DNA of 64,000 nt from Chloroflexota bacterium (GCA_021323855.1 JAJPKE010000045.1:496001-560000); one strand, 5' to 3'; positions 51,992 through 61,480 are shown, counted from the first letter of the stretch. The notes: generated from the letters alone by a model not told the origin. Translations and numbers: made by a program.

Positions 51992-52000
51992 ATACGTCAA
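51971..52000 (-). promoter_or_regulatory. Promoter of the toxin-antitoxin operon
   Basis: Minus-strand TTGACG (52000-51995), 18-bp spacer, TACAAT (51976-51971), 120 nt upstream of the antitoxin start. Confidence 0.55.
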
Positions 52001-52526
52001 GGGGTGCTAGACACTTGTGTCAAATGTCTTAAATGTTTAAGCCACTTTACGCTAATGAACTGGCTGCCATTTCTTGAATTTCACCGTCTCGCACAGCCTC
52101 ACCTCCCAATAAATGCTGTGCAAGCCCAGTACCTCACAAGCTGCACTACATTTCCAACCGCGAGACATGCCACGAACTCACGTCCATCAGAAATCTGACC
52201 GGCTGGATATGTTTCCATGTGCTAGGCTTCAGCAGGAGAAGGCCAGCGCATAAGAGGCGCATTAGAGATAGAGAGACACTGATGGACAAAGCGATCTGGC
52301 GGAGCATCAGAGAATGGGTTCGCCGTGCTGGCGGGCTACTCGGTAGCTGATCTCATCCTGAACTTCTCTCTTATTTGGGTTCAACTGACCCGGACCTATG
52401 TGAAGCAGCGCCCAGCGATAGCCGGTGAACTGTTGCCGCTGGTGGAGCAGGCACTTGCACATATGCAGGCTTGGTGCTAGTGGAAAGCCTCCCAAGCCAC
52501 CATTTTAGAAAGCATGCTTAGCTAGT
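52001..52526. other. Intergenic region before the GNAT gene
   Basis: About 525 bases with no recognised gene. Low-GC in the first half. A possible short rightward reading frame (52325-52480) is listed separately; otherwise nothing is supported. Confidence 0.35.
52325..52480 (+). CDS. Possible short ORF or gene remnant
   Basis: A 51-residue frame with GTG start and TAG stop, one hydrophobic stretch (V-A-D-L-I-L-N-F-S-L-I-W-V) and an L-L-P-L-V-E-Q-A-L-A-H-M C-terminus. No ribosome-binding site is evident. It could be the end of a broken gene. Low support. Confidence 0.2.
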   Translation: MLAGYSVADLILNFSLIWVQLTRTYVKQRPAIAGELLPLVEQALAHMQAWC

Positions 52527-53555
52527 ATGAATGACGATCCTCTTGTCCCTGACCCCAGCGCGCTCAACATTCCTGGCCTAGCGTTTCGCCGTTTCCGGGG
52601 CTCGGTAGACTATCCGCAGATGGTTGCCGTGCGCATGGGTTGTGTGGCGCACGATAGGCTTGACCCGGATTCCGTGCGTGACCCCATCCCCACCGTAGAC
52701 GATCTGGCGCGGACGCTGAGTGACACGCCAGCGGGAACGCCGGATCTGCTGTTCGTGGAGATGAACGGCGCGGTCATCGGCTACAGTGGTGTCAGTTGGT
52801 GGAATGAGGACGACGGCACCTGGGTCTATCTGCATCGTGGCTGGCTGCTGCCCGAATGGCGCGGGCGCGGCATCGAAGAGGCAATGTTGCGCTGGGAGCA
52901 GGCGCGCTGCCGCGAACTGGCTGCTGAACATCCGACCAATGGCAAAGCAGTCTATGCTACCAACATCTGTGACGGCGAACGGGAGAAGCTGGCGCTGTTC
53001 GAGCGCAACGGCTATCACGAGGTTCGCCGTGTCGTCGAGATGCGGCTGACGGAGCCGGTTCCCGATGACATTCCAGCATTGCCAGATGGCGTGGAGACGC
53101 GCCCACTAACGCCAGATCACTACCGCGCTATCTATGCGCTGCTGCGCGACGCCTGGGCTGGTCTCTGGGGCACGACGCCGGAGAGCGAAGCGGATTACCA
53201 GGAGTTCCTCGATGATTTTGTGCAGACGCCCGGCTACGACCCGGCGCTCTGGCAGGTGGCGTGGAGCGGTGATGAGGCGGTGGGGTTGGTAGTCTGCCAG
53301 TTCCAGCGCGGCATTGCCAATGTCAAAGAAGTGGCGACGCGCCGGTCCTGGCGGCGCAAAGGCATCGCATCTAGCCTCCTGCTGCGTGCCCTGCATGCGC
53401 TCGTCGGCCACGATACGCAGGAAGTTCGCATCTTCACGGACGCCGGCAACGGGCAGGGCGCGCGGACGATCTACGAGCGGGCAGGCTTCCGTGCCCTCAC
53501 TGAGCATCACTTGCTGCGCAAACCGATGGCGCTCGTAGATATCAGTGCCTCATGA
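52527..53555 (+). CDS. Tandem GNAT acetyltransferase
   Basis: A 342-residue protein with two GNAT folds. First (about 18-175): L-L-P-E-W-R-G-R-G-I-E-E-A-M is motif A. Second (about 190-335): V-A-T-R-R-S-W-R-R-K-G-I-A-S-S-L is its motif A. Acetyl-CoA-dependent N-acetyltransferase of unknown substrate. The ATG lacks a good ribosome-binding site. The gene ends 6 bases into the convergent anti-sigma gene. Confidence 0.88.
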   Translation: MNDDPLVPDPSALNIPGLAFRRFRGSVDYPQMVAVRMGCVAHDRLDPDSVRDPIPTVDDLARTLSDTPAGTPDLLFVEMNGAVIGYSGVSWWNEDDGTWVYLHRGWLLPEWRGRGIEEAMLRWEQARCRELAAEHPTNGKAVYATNICDGEREKLALFERNGYHEVRRVVEMRLTEPVPDDIPALPDGVETRPLTPDHYRAIYALLRDAWAGLWGTTPESEADYQEFLDDFVQTPGYDPALWQVAWSGDEAVGLVVCQFQRGIANVKEVATRRSWRRKGIASSLLLRALHALVGHDTQEVRIFTDAGNGQGARTIYERAGFRALTEHHLLRKPMALVDISAS

Positions 53556-55145
53556 GTTGGGTGGAGCGCCGTAGACGCTCCACGCGCCATTGGCGAAGTG
53601 CATGAACATCGGGCTAGATCCGGCTACTGGACCGTTGCTCGTTTGGGTGGTAGTTGAATTGATCGTTAGCAACCAGTAGTCGCCTGCGCTCGTGCGCACG
53701 ACCGCAGTAGGGCCGCTGAAATCTGATCCTTGAGGCGCTTGAGGCGTTTTCAGCCATGAGATCGTTTGCCACTGGCCGTGGTAGTAATGAAACGAATCGG
53801 CGACGCTGAAAGCCCATATATCCGTGTCACTGATGATGTACAGGCCAGAGGTATTGTCGGGCGCGTGAAGGTCAACACGGCTCCAGCTTTGGCCGTTATA
53901 GTGTAACACTGGGTGTTGATCTGACTCATTCGTGTTGTTCGTCACTTGCGCACTGGCAGTGATCCAGCCATCGGTCGGCGAGAGCATCTTCAAGGTGGTG
54001 ATGATCAGCCCAGGGAATGGCGTTGTGGTCCACGCGCCGTCATGATAGTGTCCGACCAGTGAATACTGGACTTGGCCGGCTATATCACTCGTCGCGCCGG
54101 AGATGAAAAGATCGTTGGGGGCGACAGCGGCAATATCGTAAATGTAGGCAAATGGTGGCGTAACGACCGACCACATACCATTCATATAATGGATGAGCAT
54201 GCCCCGTACGCCGTTGCCATCCTGATTCTGTACTGCTCCTAGCAGCCAACCTTCATTGGGAGACACCATCACCACTTTATCGAACAACGTGGTCTTGCCG
54301 ATAGTTGCGGGAAGCGTGACGGGCTGCCACTGACCGTTATCATAGTGCAGCAACAAGCGGGAATCAGTTGCAGGCGCAGAGGCAATGCCGGTAGCCCAGC
54401 CTTCCTTTGCCGAGACCATCGCAATGCTTGTCAGCCTACTCTCGCTGTATCTCAATCTCGCAAGCGCGGGCACCGTGACCGGCGCCCAGTGACAATTCTG
54501 GTAGCGCATCAGCAGTGGCGTTTCCGCCCCGTTTGTCGTCACTGAAAAGCCGACTGCCCAGCCATCGTTGGGTGAGGTCATGGCTATGTCGGTAAGCATC
54601 CCTTCTTGGGGCAGTTGTGCCGAAATCTGGCTGGGTGAACAGAGGAATGCGTTCGTTGCCACTCCATGACCGTCGTGACGCTGCGAAGCCAGCAGCGAAA
54701 ACACGCCTGCGCTGATGACGGCCAGCGCCAGCATGGCGGCTACCGCCATCCAGGATCGGGTAAACTTCATATGATTGGCTCCTGTCGGAGATATGGCTGG
54801 TGTTCCTGCGCGATAGACCCCGTTGGGTAGTGCGCCGAATGTCTCGTCGAGTTCGATTTCGTGCAGGTGTTGCTCTGGTGAGCGGTCCATCAGGGCACTT
54901 GCTCGCTCTTTGGTGAGTTCCTGCCGCAATTGCTCCCAGGCGACCGGGAAATCTGGCGCGGGCACGGGAATGGGAGCTTCACGCGCCATCTCTCCGATGT
55001 GCTGCCACTGCGCTAGCTCGGTGGAGCAGCGTGCGCACTGCGCAAGATGCTCCTCGATCTGCCGCCGTTGCGCGGACGGCAGCACTCCCGCTGCGTAGGC
55101 CGCAAGCGCGTCGCGGTAATTCGCGCAGACGGATTCATCTGGCAT
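53550..55145 (-). CDS. Membrane anti-sigma factor with an extracytoplasmic propeller-like domain
   Basis: A 531-residue protein: N-terminal zf-HC2 finger (Y-A-A-G-V-L-P..., H-L-A-Q-C-A-R-C, residues 20-41), cytoplasmic linker, one transmembrane helix (about 132-152), then about 370 residues of repeated S-P-N-D-G-W-A-V-G / A-K-E-G-W-A-T-G / S-P-N-E-G-W-L-L-G-like blades (Kelch/PSII-BNR-like beta-propeller). Encoded 123 bases downstream of an ECF sigma gene on the same strand: a sigma/anti-sigma pair that senses something outside the membrane. Confidence 0.88.
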   Translation of the reverse strand: MPDESVCANYRDALAAYAAGVLPSAQRRQIEEHLAQCARCSTELAQWQHIGEMAREAPIPVPAPDFPVAWEQLRQELTKERASALMDRSPEQHLHEIELDETFGALPNGVYRAGTPAISPTGANHMKFTRSWMAVAAMLALAVISAGVFSLLASQRHDGHGVATNAFLCSPSQISAQLPQEGMLTDIAMTSPNDGWAVGFSVTTNGAETPLLMRYQNCHWAPVTVPALARLRYSESRLTSIAMVSAKEGWATGIASAPATDSRLLLHYDNGQWQPVTLPATIGKTTLFDKVVMVSPNEGWLLGAVQNQDGNGVRGMLIHYMNGMWSVVTPPFAYIYDIAAVAPNDLFISGATSDIAGQVQYSLVGHYHDGAWTTTPFPGLIITTLKMLSPTDGWITASAQVTNNTNESDQHPVLHYNGQSWSRVDLHAPDNTSGLYIISDTDIWAFSVADSFHYYHGQWQTISWLKTPQAPQGSDFSGPTAVVRTSAGDYWLLTINSTTTQTSNGPVAGSSPMFMHFANGAWSVYGAPPNS

Positions 55146-55268
55146 AGCGGACCGTCCTTCTATGGTCGTTGGTGAGTATGTTCTTGGCTATGTTCTGGAT
55201 GTCGCTCATCGCTGACCTCGCTGATCTCCTGTGGAATTATTCTGTGCAGACTGGGAGATATAGAGACT

Positions 55269-55946
55269 TCAGGTTCGAGCATCATCGTGTTCGGCCAGCG
55301 CCCTGGAGAGCGCCTGGCGCGCGCCGTTCAGCCGGCTTTTTACGGTGCCGAGCGGAATATCGAGGACCTGAGCCGTCTCGTCGTAGGTGAATCCCTGGGA
55401 GAAGACCAACTCCAACACTTCACGGTACTTTGGCGATAACTGCTCAAAGGCGTCTAAGAGTGCCAGTCGGTCTACAATTTCTTGTTCTGGTGAAGTGTGC
55501 GCCAGCGCGGCGTCTGATTCATGCTCGCCAGCCTGTTCGGGTGCGCTGTAGGACAGGCCTTTGTCTCCCATCGCGCTTCTGCGAGCATTGCCAGCGATAT
55601 TACGCGCAATGCGAAAGAGCCAGGTGGCGACCGTCGCCTCGCCGCGATAGGAGCCGGCGGCGCGCCAGACCGCAAGAAATACATCTTGCAGCACGGTGTT
55701 CGTCAGTTCGCCATCGCCATGCACCTGCTGATAGACGAAGCGCCAAAGCCGGGGGCGATAGGACGCATAGAGCTGGCGCAGCGCTTCCTCCTGGCCAGCG
55801 GCGATCTGTGCCAGCAGCGTTCGGTCGCCCGCAGTAACGCGGGGCAAACGATCACCTTGCCAAGATGCCTCCCCGCCCGGCCCGCCGGAATGGCTGATGC
55901 GACCGGAATGCTCGGACGGCGCGGCATTGTTGGCATGTGAGGCCAT
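55269..55946 (-). CDS. ECF RNA polymerase sigma factor
   Basis: A 225-residue sigma factor: disordered N-terminus of about 35, sigma-2 domain (L-R-Q-L-Y-A-S-Y-R-P-R-L-W-R-F, then D-V-F-L-A-V-W-R) and sigma-4 helix-turn-helix (Y-D-E-T-A-Q-V-L-D-I-P-L-G-T-V-K-S-R-L). Partner of the downstream anti-sigma gene. AAGGGA lies 5 nt before the ATG. A 45-bp tandem repeat lies 26 bases upstream. Confidence 0.94.
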   Translation of the reverse strand: MASHANNAAPSEHSGRISHSGGPGGEASWQGDRLPRVTAGDRTLLAQIAAGQEEALRQLYASYRPRLWRFVYQQVHGDGELTNTVLQDVFLAVWRAAGSYRGEATVATWLFRIARNIAGNARRSAMGDKGLSYSAPEQAGEHESDAALAHTSPEQEIVDRLALLDAFEQLSPKYREVLELVFSQGFTYDETAQVLDIPLGTVKSRLNGARQALSRALAEHDDART

Positions 55947-55971
55947 GCGCTTCCCTTTCTTGCGCTAGCAC

Positions 55972-56016
55972 AATCAACCCAATCAACCCAATCAACCCAA
56001 TCAACCCAATCAACCC
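55972..56016. repeat. Five tandem copies of a 9-bp unit (AATCAACCC)
   Basis: Exact head-to-tail 9-bp repeats starting 26 bases upstream of the ECF sigma start, in its 5' leader or promoter region. Flanked by weaker AACTCGATGAACCCGAT-like degenerate copies. Confidence 0.9.
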
Positions 56017-56201
56017 GTTGAACTCGATGAACCCGATATCCCACTAACCCTATGCACAACTGATAGTCACTTCCTATGACGCAAAAGTTCGGTTGAGGGA
56101 GAAAGCAATACTGGCAATCCGTCCAGGGTAACGGACTTCCCACAGGTTGTATCCTAAGAGGTAGACCTGTTTTTTAACATTCGTGTAGGGATGTGTTTTC
56201 C

Positions 56202-57695
56202 ATGAAGAAAGTTGAGTACAAGTGGGTGGCGCTGGCCGTCACTACCATTGGCTCCTTGATGGTGGCGATTGACTCGACGATTGTGATCCTCGCGCTGCCT
56301 AACATGCTGCAAGAACTGCACTCCAACCTCGTGCGCATGACCTGGGTGATTATCGGCTATCTCCTCGTCAGCACTGTCCTCCTGCTTACCTTTGGGCGCA
56401 TGGCTGATATGTTCGGCAGGGTTCGCCTCTACAATCTGGGCTTCGCCGTCTTTACCATTGGTTCGGTGTTATGTGGCCTCGCGCAGAACGACACGATGCT
56501 GATTCTATCGCGCGTGGTCCAGGGCGCGGGCGGCGCAATGCTCTCCGCCAATGCAATGGCGATCATCACCGAGGTGTTTCCGGCGGAGCAACGCGGCCAG
56601 GCGATGGGCTTCAACGCGATCACCTGGGGACTCGGTAGCGTGCTTGGTCCGGTGCTTGGCGGCTTGATTCTGGCGGCTGGCTCGTGGCGCTGGATATTCC
56701 TGGTGAACCTGCCCATCGGCATCATCGCTACGCTGGCGGCGTATCTGCTGCTGCACGACATCGCGCCCAATCCCAAAGGTGAGAAGTTCGATCTGGTCGG
56801 AGCGTTCCTCTTCAGCATCGGGCTGGTGTTCCTGCTGCTCGGCATCACCGGCGGCATCGGTCCGGGCTGGCTTTCGCCGTCCATTCTCAGCTTCTTTGCC
56901 ATTGCCCTTGTGGCGCTGGTGGCGTTTGTGATCTGGGAGCGGCGGGTCGCCTATCCAATGCTGGACCTGCACCTCTTCGACAACCATCAATATGGCTTCT
57001 CGGTGGGTGCGGCGGCGCTGCAATCACTGGCGGTTTTTGCCGTCAATTTCCTGCTGATTTTTTATTTGCAGGGCGTACTTGGCTACAACCCGTTAACGGC
57101 GGCGCTGCTGATTCTGCCGCTGCCAGTTGTCACCTCGATTGTCGGCCCGCTCAGCGGCGTCTGGGCTGATCGCATCGGCGGCATGATTCCAGCGACCATC
57201 GGGTTGGTGGTGCAGGGTGCGGCGCTGGTGCTGCTCTCATTCCTCACGCCCAGGACGCCGTATCTCGTGTTGGCGCTGGCGCTGGCGTTGATGGGCTTCG
57301 GCGGCGGACTCTTCTGGTCGCCGAACACCAGCACGACGATGGGCGCCGCGCCGCGCAACCGGCTGGGTGTCGCCTCCGCCACGCTGAACACGATGCGTAA
57401 CGTCGGCATGGTCTTCAGCTTTGCCGTGGCGTTGGCGGTGGCCGCCGCGACGATGCCGCCCGCGCTGATGAACGCCGTCTTCCTGGGCACCGTCGGCCAT
57501 CTCGCGCCTTCGATCTCCAGCGCCTTCACCAGCGGCATGGGGCATGCGTTCCTCGCCTCAGCCTTCATCTGTGTGCTGGCGATCTTCTGCTCGCTGGTGC
57601 GCGGCAACGTCCAGCGCGTGCCGGTTGCTGCGCCACAGGGGGGCGTTGCATCCACCGAAGGCGGTGACGGCGTACAATTGGTGGGGAAACGGTAG
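56202..57695 (+). CDS. DHA2-family MFS multidrug exporter (EmrB/QacA-like)
   Basis: A 497-residue transporter with about 14 transmembrane helices. Motif A variant G-R-M-A-D-M-F-G-R after helix 2, motif C-like G-S-V-L-G-P-V-L-G-G in helix 5, and D-S-T-I-V near helix 1 typical of DHA2. Drug:H+ antiporter, substrate unknown. Start ATG 56202 (AGGGA about 10 nt upstream) rather than GTG 56193. Confidence 0.92.
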   Translation: MKKVEYKWVALAVTTIGSLMVAIDSTIVILALPNMLQELHSNLVRMTWVIIGYLLVSTVLLLTFGRMADMFGRVRLYNLGFAVFTIGSVLCGLAQNDTMLILSRVVQGAGGAMLSANAMAIITEVFPAEQRGQAMGFNAITWGLGSVLGPVLGGLILAAGSWRWIFLVNLPIGIIATLAAYLLLHDIAPNPKGEKFDLVGAFLFSIGLVFLLLGITGGIGPGWLSPSILSFFAIALVALVAFVIWERRVAYPMLDLHLFDNHQYGFSVGAAALQSLAVFAVNFLLIFYLQGVLGYNPLTAALLILPLPVVTSIVGPLSGVWADRIGGMIPATIGLVVQGAALVLLSFLTPRTPYLVLALALALMGFGGGLFWSPNTSTTMGAAPRNRLGVASATLNTMRNVGMVFSFAVALAVAAATMPPALMNAVFLGTVGHLAPSISSAFTSGMGHAFLASAFICVLAIFCSLVRGNVQRVPVAAPQGGVASTEGGDGVQLVGKR

Positions 57696-57698
57696 ACC

Positions 57699-58607
57699 TC
57701 ACCCCTCCGCTGGGGGCGGCAGGGTGAACGGCTTCGCGGGCTGCTGGCGATTGGCGGCGGCCTGGGCGCGCAGCCGTTCCACGCACATTTCCGGCACGAA
57801 GCGTCCGCCCAGCGGCGTTGGGTGCATGTTGGGGCCGTGATAGTCGCTGCCTCCGGTGGGGATGAGGTGATATTTCTCCGCCAGCCCCAGCAGATGCCCG
57901 ACCGTCTGGTCGTCGTACTGGCCGTAGAAACATTCGAGTCCCTGCATGCCAGCCTCCACCATCGGCACGATCACCCGCTCCTCCGCGTCTTGAATGTTGG
58001 CGGAGTGGGCCAGCACTGGCACACCGTAGGCGCTGCGCACCAGCCGCACCGCGTTCTCCGGTGTCAGTTTATAGCGCGGGATGTAGCCCGGTCGCCCCGG
58101 CGCAATCCACTTGTCGAAGGCGTCGCTGACATCGCTGGCATAGCCGCCCTCGATCAGCGCGCGGGCAACATGCGGGCGACCCACTGACCCCTGCGCCAGC
58201 TCGCGCACGCGCTCCCAGGTGATGTTCAGCCCCATCTCGCGCAGCTTCTGCACCATGCGTTCGCCGCGCAACTGCCGCGCCTCGCGCAGCAGGCGCAGGC
58301 TCTCCTGTAGCTCCGGCTGGTGATAGTCAATGAAATAGCCCAGGACATGCGCCTCGCCCTGCTTGTTCGGCAAGTCCGTATTGATCTCAATGGCGGGAAT
58401 CACCTCTACGCCAAGCTGTTGGCCCACTGTGATAGCCTCCGCCAGCCCGCCGACCGTATCGTGGTCCGCCAGCCCGATGATGCGCAGACCGGCCTCGTGC
58501 GCCAGCCGCACCAGTTCAGCCGGCGCATAGAGGCCATCTGAGGCCGTCGAGTGCGTATGCAGGTCTATCGTGTTGTTGGTAGTGCTGATATGGTCTGTAT
58601 TCGCCAC
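57699..58607 (-). CDS. PHP domain phosphoesterase (YciV/RNase AM-like)
   Basis: A 302-residue PHP-domain hydrolase. Metal ligands in D-L-H-T-H-S-T-A-S-D-G, A-D-H-D-T-V, E-I-N-T, H-S-A and S-D-Y-H-G-P. The inserted A-E-A-I/V-x-G-Q-Q-L-G-V-E and helical cap fit the YciV/RNase AM (3',5'-nucleoside bisphosphate phosphatase) type. Starts at GTG 58607. It lies 20 bases downstream of the RNase Y gene on the same strand; both act on RNA or nucleotide ends, so a coupled role is plausible. Confidence 0.92.
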   Translation of the reverse strand: MANTDHISTTNNTIDLHTHSTASDGLYAPAELVRLAHEAGLRIIGLADHDTVGGLAEAITVGQQLGVEVIPAIEINTDLPNKQGEAHVLGYFIDYHQPELQESLRLLREARQLRGERMVQKLREMGLNITWERVRELAQGSVGRPHVARALIEGGYASDVSDAFDKWIAPGRPGYIPRYKLTPENAVRLVRSAYGVPVLAHSANIQDAEERVIVPMVEAGMQGLECFYGQYDDQTVGHLLGLAEKYHLIPTGGSDYHGPNMHPTPLGGRFVPEMCVERLRAQAAANRQQPAKPFTLPPPAEG

Positions 58608-58627
58608 GACGGTCCTATCCTCTCTTA

Positions 58628-60175
58628 CTACTTCGCGTAATCAACCGAGCGGGTTTCTCGCACGACACAGACCTTGATCTGGCCAGGATAATCCATGCTC
58701 TCTTCGATCTTACGCGCGACATCGCGTGCCAGTTGATTCGCCGCGTCTTCGTCCACATCTTCCGGGCGCACGATGATACGCACTTCGCGCCCGGCCTGAA
58801 TCGCAAAGGACTTTTCGACGCCGGTGAATGAGTTGGCGATATTCTCTAGCGTTTCCAGCCGCTTGATATAGAGATCAATCGTCTCACGGCGCGCACCCGG
58901 ACGCGCAGCAGAGAGCGCATCCGCCGCCTGCACGATGGCCGCTTCGAGCGACTGCGGCTCAGACTCAGTGGCGTGGTGCGAGACGATGGCGTGGATGACT
59001 TTGGGCGAGCGGTTGAAGCGGCGCGCAATCTCGCCACTGATGAGCATATGCGGCCCCTCGACCTCCTGGTCAATCGCTTTGCCCAGGTCGTGCAGCAGAC
59101 CGGCGACCTTGCAGACGCCGACATCCGCCCCAAGTTCGGCGGCCATCGTCGCCGCCAGCACCGAAACCTCGATGGAATGGTTCAGCACATTCTGGCCGTA
59201 GCTGGTGCGGAAGTGCAGCCGGCCCAGAATCTTTACCAGCTCCGGCGGCAGGTTGGTGACGTTGGCCTCGTTACAGGCGCGCTCGCCCTCCTCACGCAGC
59301 ACGTTGTCAATATCCTGCTGCGCCTTCGCCACCACTTCCTCGATACGCGCAGGATGAATGCGTCCATCGAGGATCAACTTGGTCAAGGCGATACGGGCTA
59401 CTTCGCGGCGCACGGGATCGAAGCCGGAGAGAATGACGGCTTCGGGGGTATCGTCAATAATAAGGTCAACGCCGGTGGCAGCTTCCAGCGCGCGGATGTT
59501 GCGGCCCTCGCGTCCGATGATGCGGCCCTTCATTTCGTCGTTGGGCAGCGGGACGACGGAGATGGTAATGTCGGAGACTTGATCTGATGCGCAGCGTTGG
59601 ATGGCCAGGGTGATGATCTCGCGGGCCTTTGCCTCGGCCTCCTCGCGCGCCTGTGCCTCGATCAAGCGTGCGCGGCGGCTGGCATCGCGCCGGGCCGTCT
59701 CCTCGACGGCGCGAATTAATTCTTCGCGCGCTTCCTGCTGGCTCATACGCGCCACCCGTTCCAATTCGACGGCGCGCTTGCTACGTAGCTCCTCAGCCTG
59801 CGCTTTGAGGGTTTCGAGTTCCTGCTGGCGCTGTGTCAACTGACGCTCGCGCTTCTCGACCCCTTCGATCTTGCGGTCGAGCGATTCCTCCTTCTGCTGG
59901 AGCCGCTGCTCCTGTCGCTTGATCTCTTGCCGTCGCTCGCGGTTCTCGCTTTCGAGCGACGCTCGTATTTTTGCTGTTTCTTCTTTGGCTTCACGGAGCG
60001 CGTCGCGCTGCTGGGCCTGTAGCTCCAACAGGCGGATCTCCGCGCTCTCTTTCTCCTGGTTGAGCCGCTCCTCATGCTTGCGCTGGGTTTGTTCTTTGGC
60101 GAACCGGTATCCGCCATAGGTCCCTAACGCCAGGAAAAACACGGCGACCAGAACTATCTCTAAAGCAGTACTCAC
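58628..60175 (-). CDS. rny: Ribonuclease Y
   Basis: A 515-residue endoribonuclease: N-terminal membrane helix (about 5-24), long coiled coil (about 28-190, Glu/Arg/Gln-rich), KH domain (I-I-G-R-E-G-R-N-I-R-A), HD domain (L-L-H-D-L-G-K-A-I-D-Q-E). It initiates mRNA turnover at the membrane. I chose GTG 60175, with GGAGG 10 nt upstream and the family-length N-terminus; the upstream frame (to 60313) does not fit. Confidence 0.96.
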   Translation of the reverse strand: MSTALEIVLVAVFFLALGTYGGYRFAKEQTQRKHEERLNQEKESAEIRLLELQAQQRDALREAKEETAKIRASLESENRERRQEIKRQEQRLQQKEESLDRKIEGVEKRERQLTQRQQELETLKAQAEELRSKRAVELERVARMSQQEAREELIRAVEETARRDASRRARLIEAQAREEAEAKAREIITLAIQRCASDQVSDITISVVPLPNDEMKGRIIGREGRNIRALEAATGVDLIIDDTPEAVILSGFDPVRREVARIALTKLILDGRIHPARIEEVVAKAQQDIDNVLREEGERACNEANVTNLPPELVKILGRLHFRTSYGQNVLNHSIEVSVLAATMAAELGADVGVCKVAGLLHDLGKAIDQEVEGPHMLISGEIARRFNRSPKVIHAIVSHHATESEPQSLEAAIVQAADALSAARPGARRETIDLYIKRLETLENIANSFTGVEKSFAIQAGREVRIIVRPEDVDEDAANQLARDVARKIEESMDYPGQIKVCVVRETRSVDYAK

Positions 60176-60567
60176 GTATTGGAAACCTCCGCGAGGCAAC
60201 CTTTGGGATGATTGGGAATGGGATAAAACGACACGACTGACTGATTGTGGCTGGTGTTCTCTCTCATCGTGCGCGGCAAACCGCAGCGACAATGAACCAG
60301 CAGTTCCCCACACTATATGAAAGAAACGGTCAAGCTGTCAAGCGGTCAGCAATGCGAAAAGACGCTTCTCTTCTTGTCTAGCAGCTATTTGTGCGTTCAT
60401 ACTGTGTAATCTGTGAGCTTTTTCTGCACCGTATCCACCGGGATACGACGCTGCTCTACCCATCGCGGCCTGTCACCTGCTGCCACCCAGCATGGTATAC
60501 TGCGTGCGGCCTGTTGCTCCGTTTTCTCTCTCATGTTCTCTCATGCAATCATTCGGAGACCACTGTT
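60176..60567. other. Divergent intergenic region rny-apt
   Basis: About 390 bases with no supported gene. Includes a -10-like TATACT at 60496-60501 upstream of apt with no clear -35; promoters for both genes should lie here. Confidence 0.4.
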
Positions 60568-61134
60568 ATGACCGAGCCGACCAACACAAACACGCCAGCG
60601 GCGCTGACCGCTGAACAGACCACGTGGCTGAATCGCTATATCCGTTCGATTCCTGATTATCCGCAGCCGGGCATCCTCTTCCGCGACATTACGCCGCTGC
60701 TTCAGAACGCCACGCCGCTGCGCTTCGTCGTCGAAACGATGGCCAACCGCTACCGCAACGCGGGCATCGAGCAGGTGGTGGGCATTGAGTCGCGCGGCTT
60801 CATCTTCGGCACGCCGCTGGCCTATCTGCTGGGCACCGGCTTTGTGCCGGTGCGCAAGAAAGGCAAACTGCCCTATCAGGTCATTTCGGTCGAGTATGAT
60901 CTGGAATACGGCTCGAATGTATTGGAAGTCCACACGGACGCCGTGCGGCCAGGGCAGCGTGTGCTGGTGGTGGATGATCTGCTGGCGACGGGCGGCACCA
61001 CTGCTGGAACCGTCAAACTGTTGGAACAGTTGGGCGCTGAGGTCGTTTCGCTGGCATTCTTGATCGAGCTTGCGGATTTGGGTGGGCGCGCCAGGTTGCA
61101 GGGCCATGATGTCTTTGCGCTGCTGAGCTACTAG
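60568..61134 (+). CDS. apt: Adenine phosphoribosyltransferase
   Basis: A 188-residue purine-salvage enzyme making AMP from adenine and PRPP. PRPP-binding motif V-L-V-V-D-D-L-L-A-T-G-G-T-T, the N-terminal hood P-D-Y-P-Q-P-G-I-L-F-R-D-I-T, and the E-S-R-G-F-I-F-G loop. ATG 60568 has GGAG 9 nt upstream and the family N-terminus; a longer in-frame start at 60391 is not used. Confidence 0.95.
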   Translation: MTEPTNTNTPAALTAEQTTWLNRYIRSIPDYPQPGILFRDITPLLQNATPLRFVVETMANRYRNAGIEQVVGIESRGFIFGTPLAYLLGTGFVPVRKKGKLPYQVISVEYDLEYGSNVLEVHTDAVRPGQRVLVVDDLLATGGTTAGTVKLLEQLGAEVVSLAFLIELADLGGRARLQGHDVFALLSY

Positions 61135-61169
61135 CGTCAGCTAGTGTTGTCAGGTTGTTCTGGGTTCTT

Positions 61170-61475
61170 ATGGCGATTCTCGTGCATCCGGCCCGCGCCA
61201 CACAAAACTGGCTGCGCGCGGGCGTCCGCAAGGGCGACCGCATGTATCATGTCCTCTCCGATCTCATCGGGCCGGAGGGCAGCCGTGAGCTGCGCGCGTT
61301 CGTCGCCGCGTTTGGCATGCGCCCGGAATGGATGCAGTATGCTGGCACATATCGTGAGCATTTTGATGCCCGCGAAGACACCGGATTGGCGATGATCGCC
61401 CACGGCGCACGGCTGGCGACCAACCGCGAGGTGGGGCAACTGCTGGCTGCCAAGAAAGCAGCAATGCAGGGGTAG
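61170..61475 (+). CDS. DUF4031 family protein
   Basis: A 101-residue protein of the DUF4031 type: W at position 15 region (Q-N-W-L-R), the F-G-M-R-P-E-W-M-Q loop, H-F-D-A-R-E-D-T-G and G-A-R-L-A-T-N-R-E. Function unknown. Follows apt by 35 bases on the same strand. Start ATG 61170; a TTG at 61155 is possible. No good ribosome-binding site, so coupling to apt is likely. Confidence 0.82.
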   Translation: MAILVHPARATQNWLRAGVRKGDRMYHVLSDLIGPEGSRELRAFVAAFGMRPEWMQYAGTYREHFDAREDTGLAMIAHGARLATNREVGQLLAAKKAAMQG

Positions 61476-61480
61476 TGAGG

